From Olivibacter domesticus (GTDB lineage Bacteria > Bacteroidota > Bacteroidia > Sphingobacteriales > Sphingobacteriaceae): a DNA stretch of 64,000 nt. The stretch covers positions 2,017,662 through 2,081,661 of the forward strand of contig NZ_FOAF01000001.1 in NCBI RefSeq assembly GCF_900109575.1, given 5' to 3'. Under the pieces are notes generated by a model. That model had not been told where the DNA came from and did no database searches. It saw only the letters and a program-made list of their open reading frames with translations. Every line of letters starts with the position of its first letter. Positions within the stretch are counted from its first letter, which is position 1. Shown one piece after another: positions 26,941 to 35,260 of the stretch. The position numbers and the translations under genes are program-made.

Positions 26941-27465
26941 ATGGAAAATATTAAAAGCAATTTAGTAAAAGTGCTTATTCCCGGTTACCGTATGCATAGT
27001 CAGCTTTTTAACAATGTAATCGATGGAATTAGCGTAGAAGATACTAAGCAACGGATTAATGGACGAACAAACCATGTGTTGTGGATGGTGGGTAATCTTG
27101 TAAACTGCAGGTATTGGTTGGCCAATGCTTTGGGTCTATCTGAAAAGGATCCCAACGATGCGTTATTCGCTGACGCTAAGGCACTGGATGAAAGTTTTAA
27201 CTACCCACAGCTTGACGAATTAAAGCTTGAATGGCATAAGATCTCTCCTATTCTTTTTAACAAACTATGTAATCTGACAGATGAGGAGCTCCTGCGCAAT
27301 TTTTCTATGGGGATGGGGACACCTTTTATTGAAGAGAATTATTTAAATGCAGTGGGTATGTGTGTAGATAGAGAAGAATACCTTATGGGACAACTAGCAT
27401 TGATGCGAAGGATACTGGGATACGATGCCATGAAGTATAACCTTGATGCTAACATCAATTATTAA
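26941..27465 (+). CDS. DinB-like four-helix-bundle protein
   Basis: A 174-residue DinB/YfiT-superfamily protein. TNHVLWMVGNLVNCRYWLA supplies the first metal-ligand histidine (H45), and the last helix shows MGQLALMRRILGY, the family's terminal motif. The usual His pair before GQ (HxxxHxGQ) is replaced by VDREEYLMGQ, so the metal site is probably incomplete. Last of a four-gene run; a long terminator starts at its stop codon. Biological role unknown. Confidence 0.75.
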   Translation: MENIKSNLVKVLIPGYRMHSQLFNNVIDGISVEDTKQRINGRTNHVLWMVGNLVNCRYWLANALGLSEKDPNDALFADAKALDESFNYPQLDELKLEWHKISPILFNKLCNLTDEELLRNFSMGMGTPFIEENYLNAVGMCVDREEYLMGQLALMRRILGYDAMKYNLDANINY

Positions 27466-27508
27466 AAAAGGAATGACTGATACAATAAATATCAGTCATT
27501 CCTTTTTT
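27464..27508. terminator. Bidirectional terminator
   Basis: A perfect 19-bp inverted repeat (27464-27482 with 27490-27508) whose arms begin with six A's and end in six T's, with a 7-nt loop. It overlaps the dinB-like stop codon and lies downstream of the opposing response regulator, so it should stop transcription in both directions. Confidence 0.9.
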
Positions 27509-27581
27509 AATAGGAAGACATTGTCTTATATCAATAATGATCCTTTACTTTATATTAAAATGATTATATAACTAATAATCA

Positions 27582-28271
27582 TTAATTTATAATAAGCTTA
27601 TAGCCGATACCGCGTATATTTACAATCTCGATATTTCCATCTTCCTTCAAGTGTTTTCTAAGTTTGGTAATAAAGACATCCATACTTCTGGCATTAAAAA
27701 AATTATCCTCTCCCCATAAAACCTCGAGTGCCGTCTTTCTATTCAGCACATCATTTTTATTTTCAGCTAACAGCTTTAGAAGAACCGATTCTCGAAAAGA
27801 AAGCTTGGTAATAGTTGAACCACATATGAGTTCCTGATTTTGGTTATTAAATGAAAATTTTCCAATTTCAAAGCGCTCATTTATTGAATCCTTTTTTATG
27901 GGGGGAAAGCGATTTAAAAGTGCATTCATACGCACAAGCAGTTCTTCCATGCTAAAGGGTTTTTTAAGATAATCATTACACCCCAGCTCAAACCCTTTCA
28001 CTACATCTTTCGTTAACGATTTGGCTGTTAGAAAGATTATAGGCACTTGTACATCAATCTTCCGAATATCTTCTGTTAAACTAAAACCATCTTTAACGGG
28101 CATCATGACATCCAGTATACATATATCCGGACTTAACGTACGAAAAGCGGAATAGGCTCTTAGGCCGTCCTGCACAAGCGTGACTTCAAAACCTTTTAGT
28201 TCAAGGCTTTCCTTTACAATTTTACCTAAAAAGGGCTCATCTTCCGCAATTAGAACTTTTAGTGGTTTCAT
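27582..28271 (-). CDS. OmpR-family response regulator
   Basis: A 229-residue regulator. The receiver domain has the acidic pocket ED at 10-11, phospho-acceptor D54 in CILDVMMP, T82 and K104. The C-terminal winged helix (about 135-229) has RESVLLKLLAENKNDVLNRK and the ending NIRGIGYKLIIN. It is 42 bp downstream of the histidine kinase gene and cotranscribed. The probable target is the divergent GLPGLI/receptor operon, where TTAAC half-sites recur at 10-bp steps. Confidence 0.95.
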   Translation of the reverse strand: MKPLKVLIAEDEPFLGKIVKESLELKGFEVTLVQDGLRAYSAFRTLSPDICILDVMMPVKDGFSLTEDIRKIDVQVPIIFLTAKSLTKDVVKGFELGCNDYLKKPFSMEELLVRMNALLNRFPPIKKDSINERFEIGKFSFNNQNQELICGSTITKLSFRESVLLKLLAENKNDVLNRKTALEVLWGEDNFFNARSMDVFITKLRKHLKEDGNIEIVNIRGIGYKLIIN

Positions 28272-28313
28272 ATAGTTAATATTGAAGTATTATCTAATCA
28301 GATGGATATATGG

Positions 28314-29804
28314 TTAAGCATTTAATGGTTTCACGGGCAATGTAATGGTAAATACGCTCCCTTCGTTGAGCTTACTTTTCAATTTAATCGCTCCTCCGTG
28401 CATCTTAATAATAGTGGAGACATAACTTAAACCCATGCCAAAACCTTTTACATTATGAATGTCGCCAGTAGGTACACGAAAAAAATTCTCGAACACCTTA
28501 TCTTGATAAGCCGTCGGAATCCCAATGCCATTATCACTTACTGTTATCTGTAAATGATGGTCGCCTTCACACTTACACGATATCTCTATAACAGGTTCAT
28601 TATCAGAATACTTAAGACTGTTTTCAATGAGATTATAAAACACGTTGGCCATATGATCCCGATCTAACATCACTTCTGGCATATCTTCGGAGGTGATCAC
28701 CCGAAGCTTCGCCTGCCTATTTACTAATTGGGGTTGCATAGTAGTTACTACACTTTCAATCAACTGGGGTATATCCGTTTGCTGAAGGGAGAGATCTATT
28801 TCACTTTTCTCGAAAGCTGCCATTTTTAACACCTTGTCAACCATGGCGGATATCCGTTTCAATTCATGTTGACATATAGCTAAATATTCTTGAGAACGCG
28901 TTAGATTATCCGATATCTCCCTATTTTTAAGTGCTTCGACCGCCAATGAGACGGTCGCAATTGGCGTCTTGAATTCATGCGTCATATTATTAAAAAAATC
29001 ATTTTTGATATCAGATAATTTTTTTTGCTGAAAAATCGTGCGCAGCATATATAAAAAGGCCCATGACGTTATACCTATAATAATAACCGACGCAATCAGT
29101 ACCCACTGCATCTTTCTGAGGATAAAAAGAATATTATTGTTTAACGAAAAATCAAGGTAAAATGGTTTCAATACGCCTATTTTCAGCTTGGTTAATTTTG
29201 GTGAAAGTTGTTGGAATAATAAACTATCTGTAAAATAGGCTTCTCCCAAACCACTAAGGTTAGAAAATTTCAATGCATAAGGTGCGTTTATGCCATTAAG
29301 TAACATTAGCGAGTCGATGTCTTGTATTAGGGGCTTCGCAATATTGCGAAATGCCTGTTTACTGTAATAAATGTCTTTTACATTAAAGATTTCCGTTTTT
29401 TTAAATTTAGTACGCACCTGATCATGCTTAATACTATCTGTATCATGAGTCACTATTGAAAATTTAATGGATCTTCTGCTTGTATCATCTAAATTTAGAT
29501 CAGGCAGTTCCGGCAGATCAGCGGCTGAATTATTAAATGAAAGGAAAAAGCTGTCTGTCTTACCACGCTCTAGCCCAATGATTCTTTTACCCATATGAAG
29601 ACTATCTACGGGGACTCCCATTTTCTTCATATCTGTTTTGACATATTTTTGTCGTAGCGCTTGCATTATCTTTGCCACCTCCTTATCAAATTGCTCCGCA
29701 CTCAATTGATAAGAATTATATAGCCAATACCCCTGTAACAGAAATATGCCCAGCAATGAACAGCTCACAATGATAACAATAAAACGGATTCTCTTTAATA
29801 GCAT
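28314..29804 (-). CDS. Membrane sensor histidine kinase
   Basis: A 496-residue kinase. TM1 spans about 7-30 and TM2 about 234-255, enclosing a periplasmic sensor of about 200 residues without a recognised domain. The H-box FFNNMTHEFKTPIATVSLAV carries H276; the N-box NVFYNLIENSLKYS, G1 VSDNGIGIP and GFGMGLSYV complete the ATPase domain. No HAMP is evident between TM2 and the H-box. It forms an operon with the response regulator and is divergent from the GLPGLI gene (178 bp), an arrangement that suggests outer-membrane or envelope sensing. Confidence 0.95.
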   Translation of the reverse strand: MLLKRIRFIVIIVSCSLLGIFLLQGYWLYNSYQLSAEQFDKEVAKIMQALRQKYVKTDMKKMGVPVDSLHMGKRIIGLERGKTDSFFLSFNNSAADLPELPDLNLDDTSRRSIKFSIVTHDTDSIKHDQVRTKFKKTEIFNVKDIYYSKQAFRNIAKPLIQDIDSLMLLNGINAPYALKFSNLSGLGEAYFTDSLLFQQLSPKLTKLKIGVLKPFYLDFSLNNNILFILRKMQWVLIASVIIIGITSWAFLYMLRTIFQQKKLSDIKNDFFNNMTHEFKTPIATVSLAVEALKNREISDNLTRSQEYLAICQHELKRISAMVDKVLKMAAFEKSEIDLSLQQTDIPQLIESVVTTMQPQLVNRQAKLRVITSEDMPEVMLDRDHMANVFYNLIENSLKYSDNEPVIEISCKCEGDHHLQITVSDNGIGIPTAYQDKVFENFFRVPTGDIHNVKGFGMGLSYVSTIIKMHGGAIKLKSKLNEGSVFTITLPVKPLNA

Positions 29805-29844
29805 TACACAAAGCTAAGTTTAATTAGCACTACTGCCTACACCA

Positions 29845-29908
29845 TTAACACAAGTTAGTACTAATTAACAGTATTTAACGTTGAGACTTCGCCTTAACAG
29901 TGTTTAAC
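29845..29908 (+). promoter_or_regulatory. Tandem TTAAC half-sites, putative response-regulator array
   Basis: TTAAC or close variants begin at 29845, 29855 (TTAGT), 29865, 29875, 29894 and 29904. Two units are nearly identical: TTAACAGTATTTAAC (29865-29879) and TTAACAGTGTTTAAC (29894-29908). Ten-base spacing places half-sites on one face of the helix, as expected for OmpR-family dimers. The array ends 33 bp before a TACCTTAG (29942-29949) -7-like box that lacks a TTTG partner, consistent with an activator-dependent promoter. Confidence 0.6.
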
Positions 29909-29982
29909 ATTCATAAAGAGCTTATACTCAATCCACCTAAATACCTTAGTGGCTATAAAGATTCACCTAAAAAATTTAATTT

Positions 29983-30876
29983 ATGAATAAGAAATTTCTT
30001 TTGAAAACAGGTTTATTATTAGGCATTACCTGCTTTAAATTTCCGCTTTACGCACAGGAAGAAGAAAAAGCTTTAGCAAGCATTGTTTACGATTTTGTAC
30101 ACATCACAGATACAAATCAACGGCAACATCCGAAAAAAGAGACTATGATTCTCTACATGGGCACCGACAGAAGTGTTTTTAAAAGCCAAACACTTGCACT
30201 CAAATTGGAGGAGATGAAAAAGGAAATGGACGGAAACCTGCCGGACGGAAAAATGGGAAAAAACCGTATTTCCTTCAATGCGCCTAATATTTCGAATGAA
30301 GAGTTGTTCTTATTTCCGCAGGAAAAGAAAATAATAACGGTGGATAAAATAGGAATGACGGACTACCTCATTCCGGAAGATTTCCCAACTATTAACTGGG
30401 AAATAACTGATGAGACAAAGGTAATTGGTGGTTATACTTGTCAATCAGCAAAAGGTTCTTTTGGCGGAAGAAAATACACGGTTTGGTTTACTACCGAACT
30501 CCCTTTCCCCTACGGTCCATGGAAATTACGTGGATTACCCGGGTTGATTCTTCAAGCTTCCGATAGTAAAAATGAAGTTTTGTTCAATTATGCAGGTTTT
30601 GATAAAATTGATAACACCGAGCTGACAATTGTCCTTCCCAAAGATGCCATAACGGCCAATCGTCGTGATTTTGAAAAGGCTAAAGCGGTTCAAGAGAAAA
30701 ATTTCATGTCGAACTGGAAAAATACATTGCCAGCTAACTCGAAAGCTAAAATCGTTCTTAAAGATCAATCTGGTCGTGAACTGTCGGAAGACGAGATGAG
30801 GGCAGCAATGGAAAGAAGGGCAAAAGATAAAAAGAATCAATTAAACAATCCACTCGAGTTAGACCAAAAACAGTGA
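29983..30876 (+). CDS. GLPGLI-family exported protein
   Basis: A 297-residue protein with a signal peptide (ending near LYAQ, residue 25) and the diagnostic motif LRGLPGLILQA near residues 182-192. IGGYTCQSAKGSFGGRKYTVWFTTELPFPYGP precedes it, split by the family's conserved aromatic pattern. The C-terminus is charged and probably helical. The family is confined to Bacteroidota and its function is unknown; it usually neighbours a receptor-like barrel, as here (next gene 60 bp on). Likely controlled by the divergent two-component system. Confidence 0.9.
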   Translation: MNKKFLLKTGLLLGITCFKFPLYAQEEEKALASIVYDFVHITDTNQRQHPKKETMILYMGTDRSVFKSQTLALKLEEMKKEMDGNLPDGKMGKNRISFNAPNISNEELFLFPQEKKIITVDKIGMTDYLIPEDFPTINWEITDETKVIGGYTCQSAKGSFGGRKYTVWFTTELPFPYGPWKLRGLPGLILQASDSKNEVLFNYAGFDKIDNTELTIVLPKDAITANRRDFEKAKAVQEKNFMSNWKNTLPANSKAKIVLKDQSGRELSEDEMRAAMERRAKDKKNQLNNPLELDQKQ

Positions 30877-30936
30877 TTTATTGAAATAATACCAATGTGT
30901 GGTGGTCCCTACATTAAAAAAACTTACTAGCTCTGA

Positions 30937-33612
30937 ATGAAACAAGCATTATTGATCATCTTTTTATTTACTGTTGCTGCCGCATCTGCTCAAACAATAC
31001 AAATTGCCGGCAACTTAAAAACTACTACGGGAGAGGCTGTACCCTATGCCAGTATAACGTTAAAGAATAGCCTTCAGCATATTATTACTTATACAACAAG
31101 TGATGTAAACGGTCATTTTAAGCTCAGTGTACACGATACTATCAATATACAGGGCAAAACAATCGAAATAAATCATTTAGGTTATAAAAAAGTAAGTACT
31201 GTACTGCGTTCAGGGCAAACATTATACGACATTATACTGGAGGATAAAAAAATAAACCTTGCTGAAGTTGAAATAAAGAGTCCCCCGAAGATACGTTCGA
31301 AAAATGACACATTGAGTTATGACGTTGGCTCCTTTACAAAATCGGAGGACAGGTCGATAGGTGACGTATTAAAACGTATGCCGGGAATTGAGGTGGAAGA
31401 AAGTGGTCAGATTAAATATAATGGAAAAAATATAGCTAACCTATATATCGATGGAGATGACCTCTTGAACGATCGATATAATGTAGGGACCAAAACCATT
31501 CCACATGAAATGGTAAAGGATATTGAAGTATTGCAAAATCATCAACCCATAGAAGTGATGAGGAATAAAAGCATAAGTGACGAGGTAGCGATCAACTTAA
31601 AGATTAAAGAGGAGGCTAAGCTTAAGATGAGCGGGCAGGCAAAAATTGGTGGAGGAACGCCGAATCTATACGATTTAGAGTTAAATAGCATCCTTTTTAA
31701 TAAAAAACACAAAATGCTCAATGTCGCGAAGGCTAATAATATTGGAATAGATTTATCCACAGACCTTACCGCGTTCAATGCCAAGAACATGCTTCAGGCC
31801 ATGGACAACAGACGCCCCGCAGAACTGCTTTCATCTGGAACAGCTTCCACACCGGGATTGCCAAAGGAACGTTATTATTTTAACGAATCGGCATCACTTA
31901 ATGCAAACAATTTAACCAACCTAAAAAATGGTTTTCAGTTAAAGTCGAACATTGGCCTATTTATCGATAACAATCATCTAGACTATAATAGTTGGAACGA
32001 GGTTTATCTTAACAACGATACCATTCGCTATAGTGAATCCCAAGATATTTCAAAGAAGCCTTATTTAGCAAATATTTCGCTCAACCTTAAGGCTAATAAA
32101 AAAACATATTACTTCAATAACACCCTAAAAGTTGATTTATCCGGTCAAAAGGATGCATCTTCTTTAAACAGCAATAATCTAAATATTGGACAGCTATTGC
32201 GAACAAATACATATGACTTTTCAAATACTCTGAACTATATCCCAGAGCTGAAGAACAAAAATATTTTAAGCGTTAACTGGTATATAAATCATTATAACCA
32301 ACCTCAATCGCTCGCAATAACACCTGGAATGAATGAAAACACCTTCAATGACAGCATTCCATTTCAAGGGATCAATCAATCAACTGAAATCCCTACATGG
32401 TTTAACAATGTTTCCTTCGGCTACAGGCTTCCCAAAGGCCTGATTAAACAGAACTATCTGGTTGGCCTCATAAGTGAGTGGCAACATTTAAAATCTGACT
32501 TAGAGTTAACGCAGGCGAATGGCGAACAAACATCATTTGCGAAAAGTCAAAATAACGATTTATACTGGAATCGTCATCGATTTTATATCAATCCATCTTA
32601 TGAGTATGAGCGTGGTCCATGGGAAAGTATATTATCCATTCCTCTTGCTTTCCAAGGCATCACCTATAGTGATGAAAATTTCACCCTCCAAGAACAGCAT
32701 AAGCGATTTTTATTTAACCCAAATTGGCTGCTAAAATATAGTGTTAATAGTGAAGACTATATTGCGACGAATTATTCCTATAGCAATCAGATAGGGAATA
32801 TAAACGACATTTATCGAGGTGCTATCCTAACAAACTACCGTAACCTCCAAACAAACCGTACAACACTGCAAGAAAAAGACACACATAACGTAGACGTGCG
32901 TTATAACTTTCAAAGAAGTATCAGCATGCTTTTTATGAATGTAGGGGCTAATTATAGTATCGTATCGGCTAACACCATTAATTCTTTAGAAATCACAGAT
33001 AATCTATCGCAAACTGTTCAACTGCCTTTCGCTAACAGCACAAATACATTCAGTGTGAACGGCGGTATTAGTAAATACATTTTTGCTTTGGATCTCAATG
33101 TAGGATTAAGAAGCTCCTGGAGCAATACGCGTTATAATCAGTTCCTTAACGACCAGCTTTTACCTTTTAACAATATCTCTTTTGTCTTTAATCCCTATTT
33201 CGAAACCAGGCTACTAAATCAAATTTCATTAAAATATGAGGGCAAAGGAACTTGGACTACCAGTAAATTAATTTCCGATAAGGTCAATAACTCATTTCCT
33301 AATAGGCAAATTAATGTATTAGATCAATCTTTGGGGCTCTCATATGCACCTACCAAAGACATGTTTATGAAAATAAGTGGAAGACAACTGATGACCAAGC
33401 AAAAAAATATGGAGAAAATTGATTATTTCTTCACGGATCTAAGCATCCGTTATCGGATAGATAAGTGGAAAGTGGATTTACAATTAGACGCCAACAATCT
33501 TGCAAATATAAAATCGTACGAGATGTACAGTTTATCAGCAAATGAATTTGCTTATAGCCATTATCAATTGCGTGGAAGAACCTTCTTATTCAAATTGACA
33601 GTTCGTTTATAA
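30937..33612 (+). CDS. TonB-dependent-receptor-like outer-membrane barrel
   Basis: An 891-residue outer-membrane protein with a signal peptide ending near ASAQ. A carboxypeptidase-regulatory-like domain (about 22-105) is followed by a plug-like segment (SIGDVLKRMPGIEVEESGQI and NIANLYIDGDDLL) and a long beta-barrel ending in FLFKLTVRL. No clear TonB box is visible, and the barrel resembles the outer-membrane beta-barrel family linked to GLPGLI proteins more than SusC. It forms an operon with the GLPGLI gene; the cargo is unknown. Confidence 0.85.
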   Translation: MKQALLIIFLFTVAAASAQTIQIAGNLKTTTGEAVPYASITLKNSLQHIITYTTSDVNGHFKLSVHDTINIQGKTIEINHLGYKKVSTVLRSGQTLYDIILEDKKINLAEVEIKSPPKIRSKNDTLSYDVGSFTKSEDRSIGDVLKRMPGIEVEESGQIKYNGKNIANLYIDGDDLLNDRYNVGTKTIPHEMVKDIEVLQNHQPIEVMRNKSISDEVAINLKIKEEAKLKMSGQAKIGGGTPNLYDLELNSILFNKKHKMLNVAKANNIGIDLSTDLTAFNAKNMLQAMDNRRPAELLSSGTASTPGLPKERYYFNESASLNANNLTNLKNGFQLKSNIGLFIDNNHLDYNSWNEVYLNNDTIRYSESQDISKKPYLANISLNLKANKKTYYFNNTLKVDLSGQKDASSLNSNNLNIGQLLRTNTYDFSNTLNYIPELKNKNILSVNWYINHYNQPQSLAITPGMNENTFNDSIPFQGINQSTEIPTWFNNVSFGYRLPKGLIKQNYLVGLISEWQHLKSDLELTQANGEQTSFAKSQNNDLYWNRHRFYINPSYEYERGPWESILSIPLAFQGITYSDENFTLQEQHKRFLFNPNWLLKYSVNSEDYIATNYSYSNQIGNINDIYRGAILTNYRNLQTNRTTLQEKDTHNVDVRYNFQRSISMLFMNVGANYSIVSANTINSLEITDNLSQTVQLPFANSTNTFSVNGGISKYIFALDLNVGLRSSWSNTRYNQFLNDQLLPFNNISFVFNPYFETRLLNQISLKYEGKGTWTTSKLISDKVNNSFPNRQINVLDQSLGLSYAPTKDMFMKISGRQLMTKQKNMEKIDYFFTDLSIRYRIDKWKVDLQLDANNLANIKSYEMYSLSANEFAYSHYQLRGRTFLFKLTVRL

Positions 33613-33659
33613 GGATATATTAGTATATTCGATAACCGTTTAAATTAATAAGTTAGGTT

Positions 33660-34325
33660 ATGGACAATGAATTATTTACACTGGTTGACAATTATATAAG
33701 TAAACTTGTCGCTGTAGAGGATGACGTTTTACAGGGCGTAAATACCTCAATAGAACAAGCAGATATGCCACAAATTAGCGTCTCTGCTAGTCAAGGAAAA
33801 TTCCTACAGCTATTAGCAAAATTAACACAAGCACGGAAAATATTAGAGTTGGGGACCTTAGCTGGTTACAGCACTATTTGGCTCGCGAGGGCACTCCCGA
33901 ATAATGGCAAACTAATAACGATAGAATATAGCGAAAAACATGCGCAAGTAGCTTTAACGAATATTAAAAAAGCCAACTTACAAGAGATAGTGGATATTCG
34001 TGTAGGTAGGGCATTGGATATATTGCCTCAAATAGAAAAAAAGAACGAAGGGCCTTTTGATCTTATATTTATAGATGCTGATAAGCCCCCATATCTTGAA
34101 TACTTTGATTGGGCCATAAAATTAGCGAGACCAGGCACTCTTATTATCGCCGACAATGTGATCAGAGAAGGGAAAGTATTGGACGCTAAAAACGCCGATG
34201 AAAGGGTTAAAGGTGTTCAGCGATTAAATGAATCTTTAAGCAAGGATACGCGCGTATTTTCTACCATTATCCAGACCGTTGGAACGAAAGAGCACGACGG
34301 GATGATTCTAGCAATTGTAAATTAA
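33660..34325 (+). CDS. SAM-dependent O-methyltransferase
   Basis: A 221-residue class I methyltransferase of the COMT/caffeoyl-CoA type. The SAM-binding motif I ILELGTLAGYST (61-72), LITIEYSEKHA, and DLIFIDADK (134-142) with metal-binding D139, then IIADNVIREG, are all present. Such enzymes methylate catechol-like hydroxyls with Mg2+. It stands alone, 47 bp after the receptor gene, and may be read through from it. Two inverted repeats lie directly after its stop codon. Confidence 0.9.
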   Translation: MDNELFTLVDNYISKLVAVEDDVLQGVNTSIEQADMPQISVSASQGKFLQLLAKLTQARKILELGTLAGYSTIWLARALPNNGKLITIEYSEKHAQVALTNIKKANLQEIVDIRVGRALDILPQIEKKNEGPFDLIFIDADKPPYLEYFDWAIKLARPGTLIIADNVIREGKVLDAKNADERVKGVQRLNESLSKDTRVFSTIIQTVGTKEHDGMILAIVN

Positions 34326-34327
34326 CT

Positions 34328-34362
34328 GTTCGCAAACGAACGATTGATGTTCGATTGTGAAC
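34328..34362. promoter_or_regulatory. Two GTTC/GAAC inverted repeats
   Basis: GTTCG-CAAA-CGAAC (34328-34341) and GTTC-N6-GAAC (34349-34362) are dyads whose starts are 21 bp apart, two helical turns. They sit three bases after the methyltransferase stop and about 100 bp before the DUF2807 gene, so they look like an operator for the latter. The regulator is not in the window. Confidence 0.45.
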
Positions 34363-34460
34363 GCTTTGTATTCCACCAAATGTAGGTAGTGGTGGTTTAA
34401 ATGTTATTTTAATGCGATGGCAGACTTCTTGTACAGCTAATTATAAAACAACAATTAGCC

Positions 34461-35234
34461 ATGATGAAATATTACTTTCGGTCAGCACTTTATTCGCTAT
34501 TTTTACTCGTTTCAGTTTCAAAATCAATTGCGCAAAATAAGCAAACCTCAACTCTTTCCCCTTTCGAAAAAGTTACAGTAAGCCCTCATATAAAACTATA
34601 CTTGGAAGAAGGAAGCGAAGAAACGATCACTATTGAGGAGAACAAGGTACCGCTCGAAAAAATAAATATAAAAGTTGAAGGAAAGAACCTCCTTATCTAT
34701 TTAGACGATGCAAAAATCACGACGAAACAAATAAAACAAACAGAGAATGGTCATACGCAATCGGTACCCATTTACAAGGGCACGCAAGTAACTGCTCATG
34801 TTACCTATAAAAGGCTAAAAGACTTATCGATAAGAGGAGAAGAAACAATTACATGTTTAAGTCCCCTAAAGGAAGAAAAGTTAACAGTTAATCTATACGG
34901 CGAATCTAACCTTCTGATTGACAGTATTGAAACGAACGAATTAAAGGCTACGCTGTATGGAGATAACCATCTTACGATTGACAAGGGTTCGGCTGTTTCT
35001 CAACTATTTAAGTCGTACGGTGAAAGTGAGATAAACGTACAAAATTTAACAAATGAATTTTCAAAAGTTACCGCCTACGGAAACAGCACCTTTAATTTGA
35101 ACACGAAGAACAAAATAAAAGTTTGGGCTTTTGGCGAAGCACGTATTAACTATTTAGGGGATCCAGAAATACAACGTTCCATTACCATAGGAGATTTAAA
35201 AATAGTAAAGTTAACGAGTCCCCCACTCCAATAG
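34461..35234 (+). CDS. Exported DUF2807 (GIN-domain) protein
   Basis: A 257-residue protein with a signal peptide (ending near SIAQ). The rest forms short beta repeats: FEKVTVSPHIKLYLEEGSEE, then LYGESNLLIDS, LYGDNHLTIDKGS, SYGESEINVQN, AYGNSTFNLN and AFGEARINYLG, a beta-helix ladder typical of the putative auto-transporter adhesin head (GIN) domain. The role in Bacteroidota is unknown. Paired operator-like dyads lie upstream. Confidence 0.85.
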   Translation: MMKYYFRSALYSLFLLVSVSKSIAQNKQTSTLSPFEKVTVSPHIKLYLEEGSEETITIEENKVPLEKINIKVEGKNLLIYLDDAKITTKQIKQTENGHTQSVPIYKGTQVTAHVTYKRLKDLSIRGEETITCLSPLKEEKLTVNLYGESNLLIDSIETNELKATLYGDNHLTIDKGSAVSQLFKSYGESEINVQNLTNEFSKVTAYGNSTFNLNTKNKIKVWAFGEARINYLGDPEIQRSITIGDLKIVKLTSPPLQ

Positions 35235-35260
35235 CCTAATCAACATATTTGTAAAGAACG

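Noticed and set aside
34328-34341. LexA (SOS) box
   Set aside because: The arms are GTTCG/CGAAC, the reverse order of the Gram-positive CGAAC-N4-GTTCG box, and no SOS gene is adjacent.
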